In this document: piece by piece, positions 8,070 through 15,078 of the stretch
Numbering within the stretch: position 1 is the first letter of the stretch
How the letters are laid out: the number at the start of each line of letters is the position of its first letter
Source of the DNA: CAZFMJ01 sp964520045
GTDB taxonomy: Bacteria; Elusimicrobiota; Elusimicrobia; Elusimicrobiales; CAZFMJ01
NCBI GenBank assembly: GCA_964520045.1
Contig: CAZFMJ010000033.1
Coordinates: forward strand, 1-29,202
Reading direction: 5' to 3'
Length of the DNA: 29,202 bases
Position numbers and translations under genes: made by a program
The notes under the pieces: model-generated
Database searches by the model: none
What the model saw: only the letters and a program-made list of their open reading frames with translations
What the model was told of the DNA's origin: nothing

Positions 8070-8102
8070 ATAAACAATCCGGGCGGGTGTCTTTTTATTA
8101 TT

Positions 8103-9035
8103 ATGAAAATTTTAATTACGGGAGCGGCGGGATTTCTCGGCAGTCATTTGGCCGACTTGCTTCTTTCAAAAGGCTATTCCGTGCTGGGCATGGACAATTT
8201 TATAACAGGCAGAATTGAAAACATAGAGCATTTGTTTGAAAATCCGGATTTCAAATTTATTAAGCACGATGTGACAAATTATATGCATGTGCCTGGCAAA
8301 TTGGACGCGGTCATTCATTTCGCAAGCCCCGCAAGCCCCGAGGATTATTTAAAATTTCCCATACCGACCTTAAAAGTGGGGGCGCTCGGCACGCATAAGG
8401 TGCTTGGTCTGGCCAAGGAGAAAAAGGCCATATTCATGCTTGCTTCAACTTCCGAGGTATACGGCGATCCGCAGGTAAATCCTCAGCCGGAAAAGTACTG
8501 GGGCAATGTAAACCCAATAGGTCCGCGGGGCGTGTATGACGAGGCAAAAAGATTTGCCGAAGCGATGTCTATGGCATACCACCGGTATCATAAAATACCG
8601 GTAAGAATAGCCAGAATTTTCAATACTTACGGACCGCGCATGCGCATTAAGGACGGCAGGGCGGTGCCCAATTTTATGACACAGGCCATTAGAAACAAAC
8701 CCATTACGGTCTATGGCGACGGAGCCCAGACCAGAAGTCTATGCTATGTCTCGGACCTTATCGACGGCATATACAAGCTTTTGCTTTCGGACATAAATGC
8801 GCCGGTCAATATCGGCAACCCCGAGGAAATAACGGTGAGGGAACTGGCGGAAACTATCAAAAGAATGGTGAAAAGCAAATCCAAAATAGTTTTCAGGCCT
8901 CTTCCCAAAGACGACCCTGCGGTGCGCCAGCCGGATATTTCGCTTGCCCGAAGAGCCCTTAAGTGGAAACCCGAGATTTCCCTGTTAACCGGACTTAAAT
9001 ATACTTTGAAATATTTCAGATCGGAATTGGGATAA
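8103..9035 (+). CDS. uxs: UDP-glucuronate decarboxylase (UDP-xylose synthase)
   Basis: This extended short-chain dehydrogenase converts UDP-glucuronate to UDP-xylose and CO2 with bound NAD+. The 310-residue protein begins with the nucleotide-binding GAAGFLGSHL. It shows HFASPASPEDYL and the catalytic Ser region (STSEVYGDP). The family-specific NPIGPRGVYDEAKRFAE follows, with catalytic Y145 and K149. It ends with the RIFNTYGPRM and DGAQTRSLCYVSDL substrate-site motifs. These motifs separate it from UDP-galactose epimerase and dTDP-glucose dehydratase. It follows ugd in the same direction, so both steps are encoded together, presumably for xylose or a derived sugar in LPS, capsule or glycoprotein. 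The ATG at 8103 has no Shine-Dalgarno sequence. Confidence 0.94.
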   Translation: MKILITGAAGFLGSHLADLLLSKGYSVLGMDNFITGRIENIEHLFENPDFKFIKHDVTNYMHVPGKLDAVIHFASPASPEDYLKFPIPTLKVGALGTHKVLGLAKEKKAIFMLASTSEVYGDPQVNPQPEKYWGNVNPIGPRGVYDEAKRFAEAMSMAYHRYHKIPVRIARIFNTYGPRMRIKDGRAVPNFMTQAIRNKPITVYGDGAQTRSLCYVSDLIDGIYKLLLSDINAPVNIGNPEEITVRELAETIKRMVKSKSKIVFRPLPKDDPAVRQPDISLARRALKWKPEISLLTGLKYTLKYFRSELG

Positions 9036-9056
9036 TAATTTTGTCTGCCGCAAAAT

Positions 9057-9110
9057 CCCCCCCCCATCCTTTATCCTCCCCCTCGAGGGGGGAGGGATGG
9101 GGTGGGGGTG
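9057..9110. other. C-tract/G-tract palindrome with a G-quadruplex motif
   Basis: A nine-C run and CCTCCCCC (9075-9082) face a TCGA centre and then GGGGGG-A-GGG-AT-GGGG-T-GGGGG (9087-9108). The two halves can pair as a long hairpin. The G-rich half alone satisfies the G-quadruplex rule, with four runs of at least three G and loops of 1, 2 and 1 base. It starts 21 bases after the uxs stop and is followed by an A-run. Confidence 0.55.
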
Positions 9111-9135
9111 AATAAAAAAATCTGTATTCCTATGA

Positions 9136-9266
9136 CGACAACAGTTTACCAACTGCAACTTTCCGGTTAACGGCCAGGGCTATAGCCGACGGAATAATGC
9201 GTTATTAAAGAAGATAAATTGCGCTGGATTTTTAAACCAGCGTTTAGTATAGTTTGGTAGTTGTCG
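9136..9266 (+). ncRNA. Candidate structured 5' leader RNA upstream of the first HExxH gene
   Basis: The two ends pair over 13 base pairs: CGACAAC (9136-9142) with GTTGTCG (9260-9266), and TACCAA (9147-9152) with TTGGTA (9254-9259), with four bulged bases on the left. Inside, GCA (9155-9157) pairs with TGC (9198-9200) and TTCCG (9161-9165) with CGGAA (9190-9194), capped by CGGC (9171-9174) with GCCG (9185-9188). A second arm is CGCTGG (9222-9227) with CCAGCG (9237-9242). This is the shape of a multi-branched riboswitch-like domain ending 37 bases before a start codon. I cannot match it to a known class. The pairings were found by eye and have no covariation support. Confidence 0.4.
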
Positions 9267-9303
9267 GGAGGGCGTAAACAATCCGTGGAAAAAGGAGAAT
9301 AAA

Positions 9304-10116
9304 ATGCTGAAAAAACTAATCGGGATCGGCGCGGTTATGCTCTCCGTGAACGGCGCGGTATGGGGGGGAGCCGTTAATTTCGATCAGTTCGTTGATTTGC
9401 AAAAGGTGGTAAAACAGGCGGCGGAGGCTCCTCTTTATTTTCCGTTTCCCCTTGTTCCCTCCGGGGCGGTAAATTTCAATTCTATTTTTTCGAAAGGATA
9501 TGCTTTTGATTCGGACGTTCCCGCCGAAATTCAGAAACAGATACGCGACGACATGTCTTTCATCGGATCTATTAAAGGATCAAACACGTCAAAACTTCAT
9601 ACGGGTATTTTCGGGAAGGTGGACGGTCCTGTTTATACCGGTTTTTTTGAATCGCGGGTGAAGGCTATCGGAATGGATGACTGCGGGAATCCCAATGCGG
9701 TCGCCTGTGTTCAGCCGTTTTTTAATCCTTCTAAAATGTGGCTTACGCAGAACTATATCAAATTCAGCCATCCGCAGATATCCAGGATGATGGTGGTGTT
9801 CCATGAGTCCAGGCACACGGAATCAAATAACGGAAACTGGATGCATGCTAGATGCCCCCGGCCGTTCAAGGACGAGAACGGCAATGATCTGCGCAGTATT
9901 TGGACGGGGGCTCTGCTTGAAGGCCAGCCGGCATGCGATACAACCCCGTCCGGATCATACGGTTCTTCGATGATAATGCTTAAAAACATCCAGAAATTCT
10001 GCTCAAACTGCACCGACAAGGTGCGCATGGATTCCGGCATCTATGCGGACGACCAATTTAAACGGGTGATTGATCCCGCGGCCATAAAGGCCATAAAGGA
10101 AGATTTATATCGATGA
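9304..10116 (+). CDS. Secreted putative zinc metallopeptidase (HExxH), copy 1
   Basis: This 270-residue protein of unknown family is probably exported: it starts with a signal peptide (MLKKLIGIGAVMLSVNGAVWGG) likely cleaved around residues 20-23. H167-E168-S-R-H171 in MVVFHESRHTESN matches the HExxH zinc motif. Conserved downstream residues shared with its paralogue include H182, C184, E206, C211-D212 and a GSYG segment, then CSNC near residue 233. These could supply a third zinc ligand and disulfides; catalytic activity is inferred only from HExxH. A good AAGGAG ribosome binding site lies at 9292-9297. The stop overlaps the next start as ATGA, coupling it to the membrane-anchored protein that follows. 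A paralogue begins at 11078. Confidence 0.75.
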   Translation: MLKKLIGIGAVMLSVNGAVWGGAVNFDQFVDLQKVVKQAAEAPLYFPFPLVPSGAVNFNSIFSKGYAFDSDVPAEIQKQIRDDMSFIGSIKGSNTSKLHTGIFGKVDGPVYTGFFESRVKAIGMDDCGNPNAVACVQPFFNPSKMWLTQNYIKFSHPQISRMMVVFHESRHTESNNGNWMHARCPRPFKDENGNDLRSIWTGALLEGQPACDTTPSGSYGSSMIMLKNIQKFCSNCTDKVRMDSGIYADDQFKRVIDPAAIKAIKEDLYR

Positions 10117-10898
10117 GCCGGAATATTTTTATCGCATTAGCGCTGGCCGTTCTTGCGGCGGCGGGCTGGCTTACGGCGAGGTTTTTGACCGCCCCGAAAG
10201 ATTCAGGGATGATCGCCGCTCCTTTCCCGGCTGAATCATGGGAATCCGAAGACCGTTCCGCTGAAAGCCAAAAAGCGGAACCGCAGACCGGACCGGCCGC
10301 TGTTTCGCGCGAAAGTTTTGCCGCCGGAACGAAAAACAAACACGGCAGGGAGGTTTCTGAACAGCGGCCGTCTGACGCGCCGCGGGAAAATTATACTTCC
10401 GAAACTTCGGCAAAACTTGCCGTGCTTGAAGAAATTCTTGACTCAAAAAACGACAATGACCCCAGGCTTGACCGCGATTTCAACGGCCTTTCGCCGGAAA
10501 CCAAGCGTCTTTTCCGAAAAAAATACCGCGGGTTAAAACCCGAACTGCGCAATGAACAGGGCGCCATCGTTCATCTTCTGGGAAAAAATTTAAAATCCGC
10601 CGAAGACTGGGCTTTTCTCCGCGAGGTGGCGGGCGCCCCGCCGTGCTTAAGCCTCGCGGACTGCTCAAAAGAAATGCCGTCAACCGGAGACCACCGCGAA
10701 TTAGGCATGGAAATTACGCTGGCCTATCCGTCCATGGTGGCGTTAAATATCGCCGAGCGCGTTTTGGATGAAGCCGGAAGCGCCGGAGAAAAGACTTCTC
10801 CCGCATTTCAGGAAGCGGTCGGCGTAATTAACGCCGCCAAAAACTCGGACATACCGGTAGTGTCAAAAAAAGCGGAAGAGCTGGGGAAAAAGTTCTAA
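10113..10898 (+). CDS. Membrane-anchored protein of unknown function between the HExxH paralogues
   Basis: The 261-residue product has one N-terminal hydrophobic segment (about residues 5-24), which is a signal anchor or signal peptide. A low-complexity, charged and Ala/Pro/Glu/Ser-rich stretch (about 30-95) looks like a periplasmic linker. The C-terminal half (about 100-261) is predicted helical, including KLAVLEEILDSKND and LGMEITLAYPSMVALNIAERVLDEA. One cysteine pair (APPCLSLADC) may form a disulfide. No catalytic motif or known family is recognised. The ATGA overlap with the upstream HExxH gene suggests a stoichiometric partner, for example an anchor, chaperone, inhibitor or substrate of the peptidase; that role is inference. 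Confidence 0.65.
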   Translation: MSRNIFIALALAVLAAAGWLTARFLTAPKDSGMIAAPFPAESWESEDRSAESQKAEPQTGPAAVSRESFAAGTKNKHGREVSEQRPSDAPRENYTSETSAKLAVLEEILDSKNDNDPRLDRDFNGLSPETKRLFRKKYRGLKPELRNEQGAIVHLLGKNLKSAEDWAFLREVAGAPPCLSLADCSKEMPSTGDHRELGMEITLAYPSMVALNIAERVLDEAGSAGEKTSPAFQEAVGVINAAKNSDIPVVSKKAEELGKKF

Positions 10899-11004
10899 AA
10901 ACAACACGCCCTCATGTCCCGTCTGCGCGTAAATTACTAAACACACCTTGTTTGCCCAAAGAAAAAAAGTCAAAAGACCCAGCCGGAATGTGGCCGAAAG
11001 ACCC

Positions 11005-11032
11005 TTACAAAAACGCGTCCGGAGCGTATACT
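11005..11032 (+). promoter_or_regulatory. Putative promoter of the second HExxH gene
   Basis: TTACAA (11005-11010) and TATACT (11027-11032) are spaced by 16 bases, close to the sigma-70 consensus. The same TTACAA -35 occurs at the ugd promoter. A GCGTC/GACGC inverted repeat (11015-11019 and 11043-11047) straddles the -10 element and could be an operator or the start of the leader. The rest of the 10899-11077 gap shows nothing else recognisable. Confidence 0.45.
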
Positions 11033-11077
11033 ATTAGTGTGAGACGCTGTCGGATAAATTTTTGCAAGGGGGGAAAA

Positions 11078-11887
11078 ATGCTGAAAAAACTAATCGGGAT
11101 CGGCGCGGTTATGCTCTCTGTAAGCGCCTTATTGTGGGCCGACAACTTTAACTTTGATCAATCCGGCGGTTTGCGAAGCACAATAAAGCAGGCGTCCGGA
11201 GGTTCTTTTAACCTGCCGGTCCCCTCCGCTTTGTCTGATGCCGCGGATTTTAAGCCTGTTTCCGGCGCGGCTTATGCCTTTGATTCCGATGTTCCCCCGG
11301 CGATCAACAGACAGTTTGTCGGCGATATGGTTTTTGCCGGGTCTATCAAAGGAATGGGCGTGTCAAAACTTCATGCCGGTATTTTTGGAAGGGTGGACGG
11401 CGCGGTTTATACCGGTTTTTTTGAATCGCGGATAAAGTCGATCGGTATGGACAATTGCGGCGGCGGGCCCGCTTCGCTGGCCTGTGTTAAAGCGGTCGTG
11501 CCCGCAAAAATGTGGCTGACGCGCAACTACGTAAAATTCAGCATGCCTCAGATACTCAGAATAGAAATAATGTTTCATGAATCCAGGCATACGGAATCAG
11601 ATAACGACAATTGGCACCATGCGAGATGCCCCACGCCGTTTAGGGATGAAAACGGGAACGATATACGCGGTATTTTGTCGGGAGCATTAATGGAAGGCTT
11701 ATACGCCTGCGACACGACTCCGTACGGATCGTACGGGATTTCGCTGATAATGCTGAAGAATATCCAGAAGTTCTGCTCGAACTGCACAAGCAAGGTGCGC
11801 ATGGACGCGGGTATCTATGCGGACGACGATCTAAAGCGGATAATCAATCCCGTGGCCGTAAGGGCGATACGAGAAGATTTATATTAA
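11078..11887 (+). CDS. Secreted putative zinc metallopeptidase (HExxH), copy 2
   Basis: This 269-residue paralogue of the product of 9304-10116 has HESRH at the same position (167-171) and the same later residues (HARCP, EG..ACDTTP.GSYG, FCSNC, GIYADD). The first 41 bases of the two genes are identical, while the mature N-terminal 60-70 residues differ strongly. The start is the ATG at 11078 because it matches the paralogue's signal peptide and follows a strong AAGGGGGG ribosome binding site; an in-frame upstream start at 10952 would add a non-homologous 42-residue charged extension. It has its own putative promoter and no copy of the leader RNA seen before copy 1. It ends convergently, overlapping glpK by four bases. 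Confidence 0.75.
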   Translation: MLKKLIGIGAVMLSVSALLWADNFNFDQSGGLRSTIKQASGGSFNLPVPSALSDAADFKPVSGAAYAFDSDVPPAINRQFVGDMVFAGSIKGMGVSKLHAGIFGRVDGAVYTGFFESRIKSIGMDNCGGGPASLACVKAVVPAKMWLTRNYVKFSMPQILRIEIMFHESRHTESDNDNWHHARCPTPFRDENGNDIRGILSGALMEGLYACDTTPYGSYGISLIMLKNIQKFCSNCTSKVRMDAGIYADDDLKRIINPVAVRAIREDLY

Positions 11888-13359
11888 CTTATCAAACGGC
11901 CGACCGCCTCTTTCCAGCCTGCATATAATTTTGCGGATTTCCCGCGCGGCATAGCGGGAATAAATTCCCGGTCCTTTGCCCAGCATGATTTAATCTCATC
12001 GGGATTTTTCCAGCAGCCCGAAGCGAGTCCGGCCAGATAAGCCGCCCCGAGAGAGGTGGTTTCAACGCTGCGTGGCCTGACGATTTTGATGCCGGAAATA
12101 TCCGCCTGAAAACCGCAGATAAAATTATTCGCCGCGGCTCCGCCGTCTACCTTAAGCTCTTTAATTTTAAGGCCGGAGTCTTTCGCCATCGCGTCCAGAA
12201 CGTCTTTTGTCTGATAACACATCGCTTCAAGCGCGGAGCGCGCCAAATGGTTTCTTGTGGTTCCTCTTGTTATGCCGAATAGGGCGCCTCGGACATGCTG
12301 TTTCCAGTAGGGAGCTCCAAGCCCTGTAAATGCTGGAACAAGATACACCCCCTCATTATCCTCCAGTTCGGAGGCCATGCCTTCCGATTCGGACGCCGAA
12401 GAAAGTATTTTTACGCCGTCCCTGAGCCACTGTACGGCCGCTCCCGCTATAAAAACAGCGCCTTCCAAAGCGTAGGCCGGCCCGCCGCGGGCGCCGCAGG
12501 CCATGGTAGTTATGAGGCCGTTTTTTGAGAGAATGCGTTTTTTGCCCGTATTGAGAAGAAGAAAGCAGCCGGTGCCGTATGTGTTTTTGACTGTTCCGGG
12601 TTCAAAACAGGTTTGGCCGTATAAAGCCGCCTGCTGGTCTCCGGCCATGCCGCTTATTTGTATGCCTGCCGGAAGCCTGCCTGTTCCGGCTGTCCTGCCG
12701 AATTCACACGCCGAGGGTTTTACCTGAGGAAGCATTGACTCGGGTATGCCGAAGATATTAAGCAGTTTTTTATCCCATTTAAGTTTATTGATATCAAACA
12801 GCATCGTGCGGGAGGCATTCGTGTAATCGGTGGCATGAGCGGAGCCGTTTGTAAGCTTCCATAAAATCCAGGTATCCACGGTGCCGAAAAGCAGTTCCCC
12901 GTTTTTTGCTTTTTTTTCAGCTCCGGGAACGTTTTTAAGAATCCATTCTATTTTTGCGGCGGAAAAATATGCGTCCACGGGAAGACCGGTCGTATCGCGG
13001 ATATATGCGGCTGTTTTTGTTCTTTTTATTTCTTCGCAGCGCCCGGCCGCGCGTCTGCATTGCCAGACTATGGCGTTATATACGGGCCTGCCCGTTATCT
13101 TATCCCACAAGATCGTGGTTTCGCGCTGATTGGTTATGCCTATGGCCGAAACGGAATCCGGAGGGATAAGTCTTAAAACTTTTTGTATGGAATTATTCAC
13201 GCTTTCCCATATTTCTTCCGGGTTATGCTCAACCCAGCCGGGTTTGGGAAAATACTGGTTGAATTCTTTGTAGGCGCTTGCGGCTTTTCTGCCTTTGCTG
13301 TCGTAGGCCACGGCCCTGCTTCCCGTTGTGCCCTGATCCACGGCTAAAATATATTTCAT
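11884..13359 (-). CDS. glpK: Glycerol kinase
   Basis: GlpK phosphorylates glycerol with ATP to sn-glycerol 3-phosphate, feeding phospholipid synthesis or glycolysis. The 491-residue protein has the FGGY-family N-terminal phosphate loop (ILAVDQGTTGSRAVAYD), substrate residues in TNQRETTILWD, and the glycerol-kinase signature VWQCRRAAGRCEEIK. The catalytic Asp is D241 in MAGDQQAALYGQ. The C-terminal ATPase half includes YLVPAFTGLGAPYW and KVDGGAAANNFI. Length is typical. It lies 25 bases downstream of the permuted NlpC/P60 gene on the same strand and converges with HExxH copy 2. No glpF or glpD is nearby. Confidence 0.96.
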   Translation of the reverse strand: MKYILAVDQGTTGSRAVAYDSKGRKAASAYKEFNQYFPKPGWVEHNPEEIWESVNNSIQKVLRLIPPDSVSAIGITNQRETTILWDKITGRPVYNAIVWQCRRAAGRCEEIKRTKTAAYIRDTTGLPVDAYFSAAKIEWILKNVPGAEKKAKNGELLFGTVDTWILWKLTNGSAHATDYTNASRTMLFDINKLKWDKKLLNIFGIPESMLPQVKPSACEFGRTAGTGRLPAGIQISGMAGDQQAALYGQTCFEPGTVKNTYGTGCFLLLNTGKKRILSKNGLITTMACGARGGPAYALEGAVFIAGAAVQWLRDGVKILSSASESEGMASELEDNEGVYLVPAFTGLGAPYWKQHVRGALFGITRGTTRNHLARSALEAMCYQTKDVLDAMAKDSGLKIKELKVDGGAAANNFICGFQADISGIKIVRPRSVETTSLGAAYLAGLASGCWKNPDEIKSCWAKDREFIPAMPRGKSAKLYAGWKEAVGRLIS

Positions 13360-13384
13360 GGTTTACTTTGCTTGCAATCGCTGT

Positions 13385-14347
13385 TTATTTCCCGGAGGGG
13401 AGGGTGTGCGAGTATTGCTCATAAGGAGTAAGCGGCCAGCCGGCGCCGGACTCTAAATTGTCGGGAGTGGGATTAAGTCCCGCATATTCATAGGCGGCCT
13501 CCGTAAGGCCGACGCAGTCGAATTTTTCGGGACCTTTCTGAGTGGAATGCAGCATGTCGTAAGGCTTGCCTATTTGCGCGGCGGCGAAATCTATTATCAT
13601 TTTTCTTTGCGGCTGGTCCGGCGCGGGGAACGTGGTGCGGTTGCCGTAATACGGCCAATCGCGTATAAAAAAATTCAGGGTTATTTTTCTCATTATCAGA
13701 CCGGCGTCTATCACCATGGGCTGGTCGTTTTCAAATCCGATATAAATACCGGCATGGCCGACGGGATCGTCTCCCGTTACCGGATTAAATGTACCGACAT
13801 ATCCCTTGCGGAAGAGCAAATCTCCGGGAATGATGGCCGACGGGTCGGGGAAACAGGGTTTCGGGATATCTCCGCCGGATTTTATTTTGCTTAAGGCCGC
13901 CTCAATATTCAATTTTACCGTATTATCAGCGGTAGGGCAAAATTCCGCGAGGCGCCGCGCCGAGCCCGTATCGCCGATTTCACCCAGGGCCCAGACAGCG
14001 TCGATTATCATCAATTTATTTTCAAGGAATTCCGCTGTTTCCCCGATCACTATTTTCCCGGCTCCGGCTTCAAGAAACCGGAAAAGAACGTCCTCTGAGG
14101 GAATATCCCGCTCAACCCTTAATTTAAGACCCGCAGAAACCGCCGCGGCGTTATCAAGGACATTCGCGGTATCCTCTATTATTTTGCGCAAAAGAGCTTG
14201 TTTGGAATTGTCGGAATCGATTGAAGCGGAAGCCGGCGCCCGGTCTCCGGCATGAAATCCGGATGCCGTTTTCAGCGGTTCAAATTCCCCCGCCGCGCTT
14301 ATTTTGATAAGAGTTAGAAACAATATGGCGAACGATAAATTCTTCAT
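13385..14347 (-). CDS. Secreted protein with permuted NlpC/P60 (YiiX-like) domain
   Basis: The 320-residue protein starts with a signal peptide (MKNLSFAILFLTLIKISAAG). Residues about 45-155 are helical with a HEAT-like unit (MIIDAVWALGEIGDTGSARRLAEF). The C-terminal domain starts GDLLFRKG, carries DPVGHAGIYIGF with H198, then FDCVGLTEAAYEYAG with C278. Histidine before cysteine is the circularly permuted papain-like order of YiiX/LRAT-type NlpC/P60 enzymes, which hydrolyse peptide or acyl amide bonds in the cell envelope. The substrate cannot be deduced. A TATAAT -10 (complement of 14383-14388) lies about 35 bases upstream of the start, and no strong ribosome binding site is seen. Confidence 0.8.
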   Translation of the reverse strand: MKNLSFAILFLTLIKISAAGEFEPLKTASGFHAGDRAPASASIDSDNSKQALLRKIIEDTANVLDNAAAVSAGLKLRVERDIPSEDVLFRFLEAGAGKIVIGETAEFLENKLMIIDAVWALGEIGDTGSARRLAEFCPTADNTVKLNIEAALSKIKSGGDIPKPCFPDPSAIIPGDLLFRKGYVGTFNPVTGDDPVGHAGIYIGFENDQPMVIDAGLIMRKITLNFFIRDWPYYGNRTTFPAPDQPQRKMIIDFAAAQIGKPYDMLHSTQKGPEKFDCVGLTEAAYEYAGLNPTPDNLESGAGWPLTPYEQYSHTLPSGK

Positions 14348-14382
14348 GCCGTATTTTTTTGTTTTTCAGAGCTATAACGCAT

Positions 14383-14411
14383 ATTATATTAAGTTTTGCC
14401 CGTAATGAACA
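14383..14411 (-). promoter_or_regulatory. Putative promoter for the permuted NlpC/P60 gene
   Basis: On the minus strand a perfect TATAAT (complement of 14383-14388) is preceded at 17 bases by TGTTCA (complement of 14406-14411), a weak -35. It lies in the 146-base divergent gap with hpt. Confidence 0.4.
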
Positions 14412-14455
14412 CTTTAACTATCCGGTTTGCCTGATATATTTATATGATTAAATTG

Positions 14456-14461
14456 TATAAT
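14456..14461 (+). promoter_or_regulatory. -10 element for the hpt-ftsH-cdaA operon
   Basis: This is a perfect TATAAT in a strongly AT-rich stretch. The -35 region is poor (TGATAT-like at about 14432). Transcription would begin near 14468, leaving a leader of about 26 bases before the preferred hpt start at 14494 and placing the in-frame TTG at 14467 at or before the transcription start. Confidence 0.5.
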
Positions 14462-14493
14462 TAACATTGGCAATAAGGACGGTTTCATCTTCA

Positions 14494-15078
14494 ATGCTTC
14501 ATACTGATATTGAAAAAGTGCTCATCAGCCGCGAGGCCATACAGAAACGGATACAGGAATTGGGCCGTAAAATATCCGCCGACTATGCGGGCAAATGCCC
14601 TGTTTTTATAGGCGTGCTTAAGGGCTGTATAGTTTTTCTGTCGGATATTCTCAAACACGTCGACATAAAATGTTCGGTGGATTTTATCTGTCTTTCCTCC
14701 TATTCCGGCGCAAAATCCACCGGCGTGGTGAGGACGCTTCTTGATTTAAGGGAAAGCATACAGGGCAGGGATGTGATCGTCGTTGAGGATATTGTGGACT
14801 CCGGGCTTACGCTGGGATATCTTCTGGACAATCTGCGCACGCGCAAGCCCAGATCTCTCGAAGTGTGCACATTGCTGGACAAACCTGCCTGCAGGAAATC
14901 GGTAATCCCGATCAAATACCGCGGGTTCAGGGTGCCCAATCAGTTCGTGGTGGGGTACGGCCTTGATTATAATGAAATTTACCGCAATCTTCCCTATGTG
15001 GGAGTCATAAAAAAATCGTTGGTGCATCCGCCGGCGCGGAAATCCCGGACAGCCGCGGAAAAAAAGAAGGATAAATGA
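14494..15078 (+). CDS. hpt: Hypoxanthine phosphoribosyltransferase
   Basis: This purine-salvage enzyme makes IMP (or GMP) from hypoxanthine (or guanine) and PRPP. The 194-residue protein starts MLHTDIEKVLISREAIQKRI, the usual Hpt N-terminus, and contains the PRPP-binding motif VIVVEDIVDSGLTLGYLL and the base-binding KYRGFRVPNQFVVGYGLDYNEIYRNLPYVGV. A TTG at 14467 would add nine residues without homology and sits at the predicted transcription start, so the ATG at 14494 is preferred. The basic C-terminal tail (about 20 residues) is longer than usual. ftsH follows with an ATGA overlap. In many bacteria tilS precedes hpt-ftsH; here it is absent. Confidence 0.95.
   Translation: MLHTDIEKVLISREAIQKRIQELGRKISADYAGKCPVFIGVLKGCIVFLSDILKHVDIKCSVDFICLSSYSGAKSTGVVRTLLDLRESIQGRDVIVVEDIVDSGLTLGYLLDNLRTRKPRSLEVCTLLDKPACRKSVIPIKYRGFRVPNQFVVGYGLDYNEIYRNLPYVGVIKKSLVHPPARKSRTAAEKKKDK

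Noticed and set aside
9121..9266. Cyclic di-GMP (GEMM) or c-di-AMP (ydaO) riboswitch
   Set aside because: The conserved stretches of those classes are not present; only the general idea of a closed multi-branch structure is supported.
8071..9285. Shared 11-mer TAAACAATCCG before uxs (8071-8081) and before HExxH copy 1 (9275-9285) as a regulator site
   Set aside because: Two copies at different distances from the starts, with no symmetry, are too little to call a site; it may be chance or part of a repeat.
10952..11077. N-terminal extension of HExxH copy 2 from an upstream start
   Set aside because: The extension is charged, lacks homology in copy 1 and would bury the signal peptide; the ATG at 11078 has a strong ribosome binding site.
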